DNA of 64,000 nucleotides, from the NCBI RefSeq assembly GCF_002834235.1, contig NZ_NNBY01000036.1, positions 1 through 64,000 on the forward strand. The letters are read 5' to 3'. The notes under the pieces were generated by a model. The model saw nothing but the letters and a program-made list of their open reading frames with translations, had not been told where the DNA came from and did no database searches. This document shows positions 33,198 through 40,853 of this stretch, piece after piece; positions within the stretch are counted from its first letter, which is position 1, and each line of letters begins with the position of its first letter. This stretch comes from Ruminococcus bromii (lineage in GTDB: Bacteria > Bacillota > Clostridia > Oscillospirales > Acutalibacteraceae). A program made the translations under genes and the position numbers.

Positions 33198-34663
33198 CAG
33201 TCTGTACCCTCCATAATTTCATCAAAAATGATACTTGCAACAATTGCCGCACTTCTTGCCTCAACAAGGTCGGAATTGATTTCGTACTTTTCTGCAAACA
33301 GTTCACTCATAATCTCGTGAATCTGCTTACTGCTTTCTTCATATTTTTCAGGCTTTGGAAGAACAAAATATGCGTCCTGCAAAATCTCTCTGATTTTTGA
33401 ACGACAGCCATGTGGCATGGTCTTGCCCTCAACAGGGCGGTAAACAGGTTCTTCACCAAGAGTTCTTCTGCCGAATTTATTGATTTTATCCGTAATATCA
33501 AGAGCGGCTGTTCTTGAATAAACAAGCGCCTCAAGGAGCGAGTTACTTGCAAGACGGTTTGCACCGTGAACACCTGTGTGTGAGCACTCTCCTGCGGCAT
33601 ACAAGCCCTCAACGGTTGTGCGTGAATGAAGGTCAACATCAATACCGCCCATAAGGTAATGCTGGCACGGAAATACAGGGATTCTGTCCTTTGTAATGTC
33701 AACGCCTTCTTCAAGGCATCTTTCATAAATCATCGGAAAACGATTTCTTACAAAATCAGCCGGCTTGTGGGTTATATCAAGATAGAAATTCTCGCTGTTT
33801 GTCTTAATTGATTCAAGCATAACCGCATTTGAAACAACATCTCTCGGAGCAAGCTCTCCTCTGCTGTCATAATTTGAGGCAAATCTCTCGCCATTGCAGT
33901 TGAGCAGAACCGCACCCTCACCACGAACAGCCTCACTTATAAGAAAACGCTCTCTGCCATGATCAGCCGCAAATGCTGTCGGGTGAAACTGTATTCTCGA
34001 AAGATTTTTAATTCTTGCACCAAGCATATATGCAAACGCAATGCCGTCACCCGTTGCGATTGCGGAGTTGGTTGTGTACTTATAAACTCTGCCGATACCG
34101 CCTGTTGCAAGCAGACAGTAGTTACAGCCGTAGTGAAGCTTTTCACCGTTTCTCAAAATGCTTATATAAAAACCGTTCAGCACCTTGTCAATTGAATAAA
34201 CAAGAGCGTTGTCACACACGGTAACATTTTTTAGCTGAGTAACCTTTGCGATAAGTCCGTCAACAATTGCCTTGCCTGTTGAATCCTTATGATGAACAAT
34301 TCTGTTTCTGCTGTGACCTGCCTCAAGAGTTTTGCACATTGTGCCGTCCTCGTTAAGGTCAAAATCAACACCGAGGTCTTTTATTTTAAGAACATCCGAA
34401 GGTCCTTCGGTAACAAGCTTTTCAACAGCAGAAAGAGTATTTTTATACTTTCCCGCAATCAATGTATCCGTAATATGCAGCTTGTAGCTGTCGTGAACCG
34501 TATCAAGCACACACGCAACACCGCCCTGCGCAAGAGAGCTGTTTGAAAGCTGAAGCTCACGCTTTGAAACAAGAAGAATATTCACGCTTTCGGGAAAATT
34601 AAGTGCCGCATAAAGTCCGGCCGCACCTGTGCCAACAATTACAACATCAAATTTCTTATCCAT
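33197..34663 (-). CDS. nadB: L-aspartate oxidase
   Basis: 488 residues. A flavoprotein oxidising L-aspartate to iminoaspartate; in an anaerobe fumarate would be the electron acceptor. FAD motif VVIVGTGAAGLYAAL is at the N-terminus, and SRIQFHPTAF, HYLMGGIDVD and AGECSHTGVHGANRLASNSL are typical of NadB over the related succinate dehydrogenase. The ATG at 34663 has AAGGA 8 nt upstream. Quinolinate synthase (nadA) is not in this window, although it commonly accompanies nadBC. Confidence 0.95.
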   Translation of the reverse strand: MDKKFDVVIVGTGAAGLYAALNFPESVNILLVSKRELQLSNSSLAQGGVACVLDTVHDSYKLHITDTLIAGKYKNTLSAVEKLVTEGPSDVLKIKDLGVDFDLNEDGTMCKTLEAGHSRNRIVHHKDSTGKAIVDGLIAKVTQLKNVTVCDNALVYSIDKVLNGFYISILRNGEKLHYGCNYCLLATGGIGRVYKYTTNSAIATGDGIAFAYMLGARIKNLSRIQFHPTAFAADHGRERFLISEAVRGEGAVLLNCNGERFASNYDSRGELAPRDVVSNAVMLESIKTNSENFYLDITHKPADFVRNRFPMIYERCLEEGVDITKDRIPVFPCQHYLMGGIDVDLHSRTTVEGLYAAGECSHTGVHGANRLASNSLLEALVYSRTAALDITDKINKFGRRTLGEEPVYRPVEGKTMPHGCRSKIREILQDAYFVLPKPEKYEESSKQIHEIMSELFAEKYEINSDLVEARSAAIVASIIFDEIMEGTD

Positions 34664-34741
34664 TTCCAAGTTCCTTTGAAAAAAATTTATCTGTTACACA
34701 CGGCATCACACAAAATACCGTTTACAAATTTGTACCCGTAT

Positions 34742-34770
34742 ATTATACTACTAATTGTAAGATTAGTAAA
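34742..34770 (-). promoter_or_regulatory. nadBC promoter with an operator-like dyad in its spacer
   Basis: Minus-strand TTTACT (34765-34770) and TATAAT (34742-34747), 17-bp spacing. The 20-bp dyad TACTAAT-N6-ATTAGTA (34749-34768) fills the spacer and overlaps the -35, a good repressor position. The regulator is unknown; it does not look like the known NiaR box. Confidence 0.6.
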
Positions 34771-34801
34771 TACAGTAAATAAATTTGAAAGGGCGATTTT
34801 T

Positions 34802-34987
34802 ATGGCTGAAAATACAATTCCGAACGATCCGATGATTCTTTTAAGCTTTGTTAATACAAAGCTGCGTGATTTCTACCCCAGCCTCGATAAAATGTGTGAC
34901 GATCTCGGTTGCAGTAAAGAAGAAATTGAAAGCAAGCTTTCTGCAATTGACTACAAATACAACGCAGAACTCAATAAATTTGTCTGA
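34802..34987 (+). CDS. DUF4250 family small protein
   Basis: 61 residues. The sequence NDPMILLSFVNTKLRDFYPS followed by LDKMCDDLGCSKEEI matches the small DUF4250 family of Firmicutes and related anaerobes, whose function is unknown. It is soluble and without signal peptide. GAAAGGGCG lies upstream of the ATG at 34802; longer in-frame starts reach into the promoter region and lack a ribosome site. It is transcribed divergently from nadB. Confidence 0.85.
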   Translation: MAENTIPNDPMILLSFVNTKLRDFYPSLDKMCDDLGCSKEEIESKLSAIDYKYNAELNKFV

Positions 34988-35071
34988 CATCAAAGGAAAG
35001 TCCGTTTTATCGTACAGCTCATTTGATATGATTAACATATAGGATATCCCATATGTTAAGGAGGAAATTTT

Positions 35072-35254
35072 ATGGGCATTTTCGATTTTGAACGATTGTT
35101 TGATTTAAACCATGACGGAACGCTTGATCCGCTTGAAAAAGGACTTGAGTTCACCGTGATTGAAGATATTATGAATGATGACGAAGATAATGACGACTTG
35201 TTTTCGTCTGATTCAGATGATGAATTTGACACAGATTTCGGCGATGATTTCTGA
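35072..35254 (+). CDS. Acidic 60-residue protein with one EF-hand loop
   Basis: 60 residues with a strongly acidic tail (about 22 Asp/Glu in the last 35). Residues ~11-22, DLNHDGTLDPLE, match the 12-residue EF-hand calcium loop exactly at positions 1, 3, 5, 6, 9 and 12. No signal peptide. AAGGAGG lies 8 nt before the ATG, and a dyad AACATAT...ATATGTT (35035-35058) stands just before it. Similar small EF-hand proteins are common but uncharacterised in Ruminococcaceae. A dockerin origin is possible, but dockerins have two such loops. Confidence 0.8.
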   Translation: MGIFDFERLFDLNHDGTLDPLEKGLEFTVIEDIMNDDEDNDDLFSSDSDDEFDTDFGDDF

Positions 35255-35288
35255 TTTTATTCAGCAAACAATTTAATCTTCAAGCAAA

Positions 35289-35330
35289 AAGCGAGATGAA
35301 TTTTTCGATTGAATTCATCTCGCTTATATT
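35289..35330 (+). terminator. Terminator after the EF-hand gene
   Basis: AAGCGAGATGAATT (35289-35302) and AATTCATCTCGCTT (35312-35325) form a perfect 14-bp stem; T-rich on the plus side (ATATTTTTATTT). It can also serve the converging lipoprotein gene. Confidence 0.88.
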
Positions 35331-35357
35331 TTTATTTATCGTGATTCTGTTCAAGCG

Positions 35358-35756
35358 TTACAGCTTGTAATTGTCCATAACCTTTTCCAAGGTCTTGTAA
35401 TCATCATCGGAAATTTTATACACGGTTGAATTGTCTTTGTCAACACAGATTTTGTCAGCACCGCCGACACGGATATTGTGGGTAACAACTCCGTCTTTGC
35501 GTGTTTCAATAAGGATTCCGCCGTCAAACTCACCGCTTGTACCGCCTGTTTCGGCTGATTGCAAAATATTCTTGACCGTCTTGAAATCAACCTCGCCAAG
35601 CACGGCGGTTGACTCGTCCGACATTACGACGGTTATTTCATCAACATCGGAAAAATTAACCTTGTCTGTAATTTTCGTATCACCGCAACCGCAAAGCATT
35701 ACCGCAACGGATAACATCATCACAAAAGCCAAACAAACCGCTCTGAATTTTTTCAT
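35358..35756 (-). CDS. Small lipoprotein of unknown function
   Basis: 132 residues. Lipoprotein signal MKKFRAVCLAFVMMLSVAVM with lipobox MLCGC. The mature part (~110 residues, FSDVDEITVVMSDESTAVLG...) contains no domain recognised here. GGGGGAG lies 6 nt before the ATG at 35756, and a near-consensus promoter is 40 bp upstream. It is monocistronic. Confidence 0.85.
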   Translation of the reverse strand: MKKFRAVCLAFVMMLSVAVMLCGCGDTKITDKVNFSDVDEITVVMSDESTAVLGEVDFKTVKNILQSAETGGTSGEFDGGILIETRKDGVVTHNIRVGGADKICVDKDNSTVYKISDDDYKTLEKVMDNYKL

Positions 35757-35794
35757 ATAATCTCCCCCCACAACTAACTATTGATTATGAGAAA

Positions 35795-35823
35795 AGTATA
35801 AATAATAATTTTGGTAAAGTCAA
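35795..35823 (-). promoter_or_regulatory. Promoter of the lipoprotein gene
   Basis: Minus-strand TTGACT (35818-35823) and TATACT (35795-35800), 17-bp spacing. Confidence 0.75.
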
Positions 35824-35865
35824 CGCCTAAATACGCCGACTTACACTTTGTTCAAGCCTATTGCG

Positions 35866-37080
35866 TCACTTCTTTTGAAAATGAAAAAGGCTTTTATCAA
35901 CCGGGAATTTTTGCGACGGATAAATTGTTGTATTGCCGGATGCGATAAAACTGATGAGGACTGCAAGCACAAAATACGGGGCGGCAGACGCACCGAAAAC
36001 TTCGATACCGAGAACGATTGCTGTAATAGGTGTGTTGATTGCTGCGGCAAAAACACATACAAATCCGATTGCCGCAAAAAATGTGGGATCAAATCCGCAG
36101 ACGCCTCCGAACCAACCGCCGAATGACGCACCCATATCAAACATAGGAGTAACCTCTCCTCCCTGAAATCCTGCACCGAGGGTGAGTACGGTCAAAAGAT
36201 ATTTTGCCGGCATATCGTACCATTTTGCATCGCCCTTAAAGGCGGTGTCCTGCATCCATGTACTTAAGCCCTCAAAATTGTTAAGTCCCAAAGCGAAAAT
36301 TAAAAGGCTGACGATTGCCGCACCTACTGCTGCGGCAAGAAGGTAGTTCTTGAAAATTTTTGAGTATGCAAGTTTTACATACTTTATTCCGAGTGCAAAC
36401 AGCTTGCCGATTAAGCCGAGGCAAACTGCCGCAATTAAAAACACAAAAAGAAATCTTGCGTCAAAATCGGGGATTGACGAGATTGCATATCTTTCATGTT
36501 TAAAGCCGAGAAGCTGTGTAACAAAATTTGCAAGATATGAACACGCAAAGCACGGAATTACCGCACCTGCCGACAATCTTCCGACACAGCAGACTTCCAT
36601 TCCGAAAAATGCGCCTGCAAACGGTGTGCCGAAAACCGAACCGAATGCAGAGCTGATTCCGCTGAGAACTATTGTACTTCGGTCATTATTTTTAAAGCCG
36701 AGATAATCGGCAACATTACTTGTCAGCGAACCGCCAATCTGAACGGCAGTTCCCTCTCTGCCGACAGAACCGCCGAAAAGATGGGTTATGCAGGTAAATA
36801 TAAATGTCAGCGATGCAAGTCGCTTTGGCACTTTTTCGCCGTCATTTGCACTCTCAATAATAATGTTGTTGCCCATTGACGACTTTCCGCCGATACGCTT
36901 ATATACAAAAGCGGTCACAATACCTGCTACAGGCAAAAAGATATAGCACAGCGGAAAGAAGCTCCTGAAATCTGCCGCATAATCAAGACATTTCAGAAAC
37001 GCAAACGATATGAGTCCCATCACAACGGAACAGCACAGAGATGTTGCAAGCACCTTAAAATCAACAAATTTGTTCTTCAT
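35866..37080 (-). CDS. CLC-family channel/antiporter, probably fluoride-specific (CLC-F)
   Basis: 404 residues with 10 or more hydrophobic helices. The gating-glutamate motif is GGSVGREGTAVQIGG (about 105-119), and GTPFAGAFFGMEV follows; KYLLTVLTLGAGFQGGEVTP is the second anion-site region. A fluoride riboswitch in the leader identifies the substrate as fluoride: bacterial CLC-F proteins are F-/H+ antiporters that expel fluoride. The ATG at 37080 has AGGAGGAAA upstream; the frame continues to 37287 but that part is the riboswitch. Monocistronic. Confidence 0.9.
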   Translation of the reverse strand: MKNKFVDFKVLATSLCCSVVMGLISFAFLKCLDYAADFRSFFPLCYIFLPVAGIVTAFVYKRIGGKSSMGNNIIIESANDGEKVPKRLASLTFIFTCITHLFGGSVGREGTAVQIGGSLTSNVADYLGFKNNDRSTIVLSGISSAFGSVFGTPFAGAFFGMEVCCVGRLSAGAVIPCFACSYLANFVTQLLGFKHERYAISSIPDFDARFLFVFLIAAVCLGLIGKLFALGIKYVKLAYSKIFKNYLLAAAVGAAIVSLLIFALGLNNFEGLSTWMQDTAFKGDAKWYDMPAKYLLTVLTLGAGFQGGEVTPMFDMGASFGGWFGGVCGFDPTFFAAIGFVCVFAAAINTPITAIVLGIEVFGASAAPYFVLAVLISFIASGNTTIYPSQKFPVDKSLFHFQKK

Positions 37081-37120
37081 AAATTTCCTCCTCAAAATTT
37101 CCGCACAAAGAACATCGCAT

Positions 37121-37162
37121 AAAAAAAGCCAATGCCCCTGTTCAAAAACAGAAGTCATCAGC
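37121..37162 (-). terminator. Riboswitch-controlled terminator
   Basis: On the minus strand GCTGATGACTTCTGT (37162-37148) pairs with ACAGGGGCATTGGC (37141-37128), with several G-T pairs and one mismatch, followed by TTTTTTT (37127-37121). The 5' arm is the 3' conserved strand of the fluoride aptamer, so aptamer and terminator exclude each other: fluoride binding would permit read-through. Confidence 0.8.
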
Positions 37163-37206
37163 AAAAGCGGTTTCGGCAAAAGCCGTGGGAGAACCTCATT
37201 CCCATT
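37148..37206 (-). promoter_or_regulatory. Fluoride riboswitch (crcB RNA)
   Basis: In the minus direction the conserved parts appear in order: GGGAATGAGGTTCTCCC (5' stem and loop), an inserted hairpin ACGGCTTTTGCCG, AACCGCTTTTGC, and GCTGATGACTTCTGT. This matches the crcB motif pattern (AUGAGG, CnCCC, AAC-GC, GCUGAUG-C-CCU). It lies between a promoter and a CLC gene. Call by motif order, not by a covariance model. Confidence 0.85.
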
Positions 37207-37221
37207 CATATTGACATATAT

Positions 37222-37250
37222 AGTATATACCGAGTAAGTTAATTTTTCAA
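37222..37250 (-). promoter_or_regulatory. Promoter of the riboswitch-CLC unit
   Basis: Minus-strand TTGAAA (37245-37250) and TATACT (37222-37227), 17-bp spacing; the start near 37215 is about 9 nt before the aptamer. Confidence 0.8.
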
Positions 37251-37288
37251 GTGATTTCGACAATTTTTGTAATTTTCCAAAAATCACC

Positions 37289-37317
37289 TTGCAATCATTT
37301 TGTTTAAGCAGTATGAT
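37289..37317 (+). promoter_or_regulatory. Promoter of the bile salt hydrolase gene
   Basis: TTGCAA (37289-37294) and TATGAT (37312-37317), 17-bp spacing, 55 bp before the ATG at 37372. Confidence 0.6.
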
Positions 37318-37371
37318 ACTCTATACCAAGCGGAAGAATATTTATTATTAAAAGAATCGGAGGCTGATGAT

Positions 37372-38346
37372 ATGTGTACAGCGGCAACATATAAAACAAA
37401 AGACTTTTACTTTGGCAGAACGCTTGATTATGAATTTTCATACGGTGACGAAATTACAATTACTCCACGAAATTTTCCGTTTAAGTTCCGCCATACAAAC
37501 GAATGCAACAGCCACTTTGCGATGATTGGCATGGCTCACATTGCAAACGGTTATCCGCTATATTACGACGCAATGAATGAAAAGGGCTTGTGTATGGCAG
37601 GGCTAAATTTTGTGGGCAATGCCGTATATTTTGAACCGAAAAACGGCAAGGAAAATATTGCACAATTTGAGTTCATTCCGTATATACTTTCACATTGCGA
37701 CAGCGTTTTGCAGGCAAGAAAAAAACTTGAAAACATTAACATAACAAATACGCAGTTCAGCGACAAGCTCCCCTGTGCTCAATTGCATTGGATTATTTCC
37801 GACAGAAACGAATCGCTTACAGTTGAATCGACAATTGACGGACTTAAAGTCTATGACAACCCTGTCGGTGTGCTGACAAACAATCCTCCGTTTGACATTC
37901 AGATGTTCATGCTCAACAACTATATGTCACTCTCACCAAAGCAACCCGAAAACAACTTCGGCAAAAGTGCCGAGCTTACCGCATACAGCCGTGGAATGGG
38001 TGCAATCGGACTGCCGGGCGACCTTTCATCCGCATCCCGTTTTGCAAAGGTTGCGTTCACAAAGCTGAACTCCGTTTCGGGTGACAGCGAGAGCGAAAGC
38101 GTGAGCCAGTTTTTCCACATTCTCGGTTCTGTTGACCAGCAAAGAGGTTGCTGTGAGGTTTCAGACGGAAAGTATGAAATCACACTTTACACCTCCTGTT
38201 GCAATGCCGACAAGGGAATCTACTACTACACCACCTACAACAATCACCAAATTTGTGCGGTTGATATGCACAAAATCGACCTTGACATAGCCGAACTTAC
38301 CGCATACACACCCATTACGGAAGGTAAGGTTTTATTTCAAAATTAA
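37372..38346 (+). CDS. bsh: Bile salt hydrolase / linear amide C-N hydrolase
   Basis: 324 residues, the usual size. Met is followed directly by the nucleophile Cys2 (MCTAATYKTKDFYFGRTLDY), which becomes the N-terminus of this Ntn hydrolase. FGRTLDYE supplies Arg and Asp, AMNEKGLCMAGLNF the first Asn, GVLTNNPPFD the second, and LPGDLSSASRFAKVAF the Arg. The pattern follows clostridial choloylglycine hydrolase closely through to LYTSCCNADKGIYYYTTYNN. It would cleave glycine or taurine from conjugated bile acids; penicillin V acylase is a less likely alternative. No signal peptide, so cytoplasmic. GGAGG lies 8 nt before the ATG; an earlier in-frame start at 37300 would bury Cys2. Confidence 0.9.
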   Translation: MCTAATYKTKDFYFGRTLDYEFSYGDEITITPRNFPFKFRHTNECNSHFAMIGMAHIANGYPLYYDAMNEKGLCMAGLNFVGNAVYFEPKNGKENIAQFEFIPYILSHCDSVLQARKKLENINITNTQFSDKLPCAQLHWIISDRNESLTVESTIDGLKVYDNPVGVLTNNPPFDIQMFMLNNYMSLSPKQPENNFGKSAELTAYSRGMGAIGLPGDLSSASRFAKVAFTKLNSVSGDSESESVSQFFHILGSVDQQRGCCEVSDGKYEITLYTSCCNADKGIYYYTTYNNHQICAVDMHKIDLDIAELTAYTPITEGKVLFQN

Positions 38347-38358
38347 ATACAAAAATTT

Positions 38359-38387
38359 CAGCCGTACACTTTTGAAATGTACGGCTG
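38359..38387 (+). terminator. Bidirectional terminator after bsh
   Basis: CAGCCGTACA (38359-38368) and TGTACGGCTG (38378-38387) form a 10-bp perfect stem, 9-nt loop, followed by TTGTTTTATTTATT on the plus strand and AAATTTTTG on the minus strand. Confidence 0.85.
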
Positions 38388-38392
38388 TTGTT

Positions 38393-38584
38393 TTATTTAT
38401 TGTCTTTCTTCTGCTTTTTATGCTTATGCTTTTTGAGATGAACCTCGGGAACAGCGACAGTATCATAAACAACCGTGCTGTCTGTGTTATCCTCGGCAAC
38501 ATCATTCTGCTTTACTTTGCCCGTATGAATCTCGGGAAAAGCAAGGTTTTCGGAATCAAATGTAAATTTCCTGTCCTTCATCAT
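38393..38584 (-). CDS. Small hydrophilic protein downstream of gltS
   Basis: 63 residues (MMKDRKFTFDSENLAFPEIH...), starting 14 bp after gltS, with GGAGG 5 nt before ATG 38584 (8 nt before ATG 38581). It has no membrane segment. The C-terminus is Lys/His-rich (HLKKHKHKKQKKDNK), while the middle is acidic and Thr/Val-rich. No family is recognised. Position and ribosome site argue for a real gene in the TAXI-gltS operon. Confidence 0.65.
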   Translation of the reverse strand: MMKDRKFTFDSENLAFPEIHTGKVKQNDVAEDNTDSTVVYDTVAVPEVHLKKHKHKKQKKDNK

Positions 38585-38598
38585 ACCTGCCTCCGATT

Positions 38599-39786
38599 CT
38601 AAATGCAATTTATAAAGAATGTTATCGTCAGACTGTTCAGGAAGTCGGCAAACAAACTGCCGACAATCGGAACAATAAGATAAGCCTTTACGGACGGTGC
38701 GTATTTTTCGCAGATTGCCTGCATATTTGCCATTGCATTTGGCGTTGCGCCCATACCAAAACCGCAAGTACCTGCCGCAAGAACAGCTGCATCGTAATCT
38801 CTGCCCATAATGTTGAACACAACAAAATATGTGAAAATGAACATAAGAACAACCTGACCTGCAAGAAGTATAATAAGCGGAAGCGCAAGGTCGGCAAGCT
38901 GCCAAAGCTTGAGTGTAATCATAGCAATACCGAGGAAAAGTGAGAGACATATACCGCCGAGGTCATTAATCTCGCCCATATGAATAGTGATTTTACCCGT
39001 GTATTCACCGATATTTCTCATAATTGCGGCAACAATCATTGCACCTATATAAATCGGGAATGTCATGCCCGTAAGTGAAAGCAAATCTGAAACAACCGTA
39101 CCGAGTCCGACCGCTATAATCAGCTGAAATACTGCCGGAGCATACATTGAAAAATGTCGTTCGTGTTTTTCTTCTTCTTCAACAAGAAGGCTGTCATCCT
39201 CTGTTTTGATTGTGGCAATAAGGTTGTGCTTTTTAATAAGTCTGTTTCCGACAGGTCCGCCCATGAGTGAGCCTGCGATAAGACCGAATGTTGCAGCGGC
39301 AGTACAAACAGTTGTCGCACCCTGAACGCCGAAATCCTCAAGTACAGGACCGAAAGCGCCCGCCGTACCGTGACCGCCTACCATAGGAATTGAACCCGTT
39401 GTCATACCCGTGAGCGAGTCAAGTCCAATCAAATTTGCAAGTCCGATTGCAGAGAAATTCTGCATTACAATGAGCATAATTACAAGAAACAAAAATACGA
39501 TAAGGGATTTGCCTCCGCTTTTCAGTACCTTGAGATTCGCCTGAAATCCGACTGAGGTAAAGAAAAACACCATGCAGACTTCCTTTAGAGTATCATCAAA
39601 ATCAATTACCGCAACACCTGTCATATAGAGAACCAGCGTAAGAATTGCAAAAAGCAAACCGCCGATTACAGGTGCGGGTATACAAAATTTCTGCAAAAAC
39701 GATATACGCTTTTTCAGAAATGCACCGGCCATCAGAACAATCACGGCAACTGCGATTGTCTGATACATATCAAGAGTTATATTCAA
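38599..39786 (-). CDS. gltS: Sodium/glutamate symporter
   Basis: 395 residues with about 10-12 hydrophobic segments in two inverted halves. GltS family blocks are visible: PAPVIGGLLFAILTLVLY, GSIPMVGGHGTAGAFGPVLE and, in the second half, CGFGMGATPNAMANMQAICE. The frame is closed upstream, so translation starts with TTG 39786, 10 nt after AAAGGA. It lies 21 bp after a TAXI-family binding-protein gene, suggesting that the two work together on glutamate or a related acid. Confidence 0.92.
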   Translation of the reverse strand: MNITLDMYQTIAVAVIVLMAGAFLKKRISFLQKFCIPAPVIGGLLFAILTLVLYMTGVAVIDFDDTLKEVCMVFFFTSVGFQANLKVLKSGGKSLIVFLFLVIMLIVMQNFSAIGLANLIGLDSLTGMTTGSIPMVGGHGTAGAFGPVLEDFGVQGATTVCTAAATFGLIAGSLMGGPVGNRLIKKHNLIATIKTEDDSLLVEEEEKHERHFSMYAPAVFQLIIAVGLGTVVSDLLSLTGMTFPIYIGAMIVAAIMRNIGEYTGKITIHMGEINDLGGICLSLFLGIAMITLKLWQLADLALPLIILLAGQVVLMFIFTYFVVFNIMGRDYDAAVLAAGTCGFGMGATPNAMANMQAICEKYAPSVKAYLIVPIVGSLFADFLNSLTITFFINCI

Positions 39787-39807
39787 TCAGCACCAATCCT
39801 TTCGCAG

Positions 39808-40764
39808 TTATCCTGCTGTTTTTACTGTTATTCCTCTTTCGGAATAATATTCTGCCGCACCCTTGTGAAAAGGAATTTTAACACCTTCAACGGCTTTTTC
39901 AAGTGTTATGTCAACATCCGCCGAAACAGTCAGCTGAAGTTCCTGTGCATTGTCAAAGACAAGCTGTGTAAGCTTCTTCACCTGTTCGACTGAAAGTCTG
40001 TCGTTCACAATCAGAACAGCCTTTACCGCAACTGTGCCAACTTCATCACTCTGTCCGTTGTAAGTGTTTTTCGGAATTTTGCAGTCAACATAGCTGTAGG
40101 TGTTTTTAAGCTTTTTAACAGCTGCATCATCAATTCCTATAAGCTTGATGTCACATTGCTTTGAAAGTTCCTCAACAACTGTTGCATTAAGTCCGAGTGT
40201 AAAGAATGCCGCATCAATTTCGCCGTTCTGTAACTGTTTTGCGGCATCGGCATAATTAAGATTTTTTTCCTTAACCATTTTTGAGTTAAGCCCGTATGCC
40301 GAAAGAATCTGCTTTGCGTTAAGCTCCGAACCCGATTCTTCTTCACCTATGCTCACGGTTTTGCCGAGCAAATCATCAACACTGTTAATATCAGAATCTT
40401 TTCTTACAACGATATGACAAGCCTCTGTAAACATACCTACAACAGCGCTGTAACCCTCAAGACTGCCGGATTTTTCAAAATTATTTTCGCCGTTAAATGC
40501 GTCGTGTGCAATGTCGGACTGAACAATTGCAGCATCAAGATAATTCTGTGAAAGCAAGCGAACATTTGCCGCAGAACCGGCTGTTGTCTTTGTTTCAATT
40601 TTCAGAGTGCCGTCAGCATCGGCAATCGACTTTATCGAATTTGCCGCTTCGTTATAAATTCCGCCGGTACCTGCCGCACCGAATCGGATTGTTTCACCGC
40701 CTGATGAACAGCTGCACAAAAGAACAGTCATCAAGGCAATCAAAAGTGCAAGTAGTTTTTTCAT
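39808..40764 (-). CDS. TAXI-family solute-binding lipoprotein
   Basis: 318 residues. Lipoprotein signal MKKLLALLIALMTVLLCSC. The mature part begins ETIRFGAAGTGGIYNEAANS, the TAXI signature GTGGxYY-like, and continues with LKIETKTTAGSAANVRLLSQ, GKTVSIGEEESGSELNAKQI and the ligand loop AAFFTLGLNATVV. TAXI proteins normally feed a fused TRAP permease; none is here, and gltS follows instead. Inferred role: capturing glutamate or a similar anion and delivering it to GltS. The ATG at 40764 has a weak GGCGG site. Confidence 0.88.
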   Translation of the reverse strand: MKKLLALLIALMTVLLCSCSSGGETIRFGAAGTGGIYNEAANSIKSIADADGTLKIETKTTAGSAANVRLLSQNYLDAAIVQSDIAHDAFNGENNFEKSGSLEGYSAVVGMFTEACHIVVRKDSDINSVDDLLGKTVSIGEEESGSELNAKQILSAYGLNSKMVKEKNLNYADAAKQLQNGEIDAAFFTLGLNATVVEELSKQCDIKLIGIDDAAVKKLKNTYSYVDCKIPKNTYNGQSDEVGTVAVKAVLIVNDRLSVEQVKKLTQLVFDNAQELQLTVSADVDITLEKAVEGVKIPFHKGAAEYYSERGITVKTAG

Positions 40765-40796
40765 TTTTCCGCCTTCTTTGCTTTTGGATTTCGCTC

Positions 40797-40839
40797 AAAA
40801 AAAGAGAAATTGTAAAAGCACAAAAGCTCACAATTCCCC
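40797..40839 (-). terminator. Leader terminator/attenuator of the TAXI-gltS operon
   Basis: On the minus strand GGGGAATTG (40839-40831) pairs with CAATTTCTC (40812-40804) using two G-T pairs, loop 18 nt, then TTTTTTT. It begins about 8 nt after the predicted transcription start and ends 33 nt before the TAXI start codon. Confidence 0.7.
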
Positions 40840-40853
40840 TTTATTCCGTTCAA

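Noticed and set aside
37081-37287. N-terminal extension of the CLC protein
   Set aside because: The extension would translate the fluoride riboswitch; the ATG at 37080 has an AGGAGG site and gives the normal N-terminus.
38585-38950. Upstream part of a long minus-strand frame that includes the small gene after gltS
   Set aside because: It lies inside gltS in another frame; only the last 63 codons have a ribosome site and lie outside gltS.
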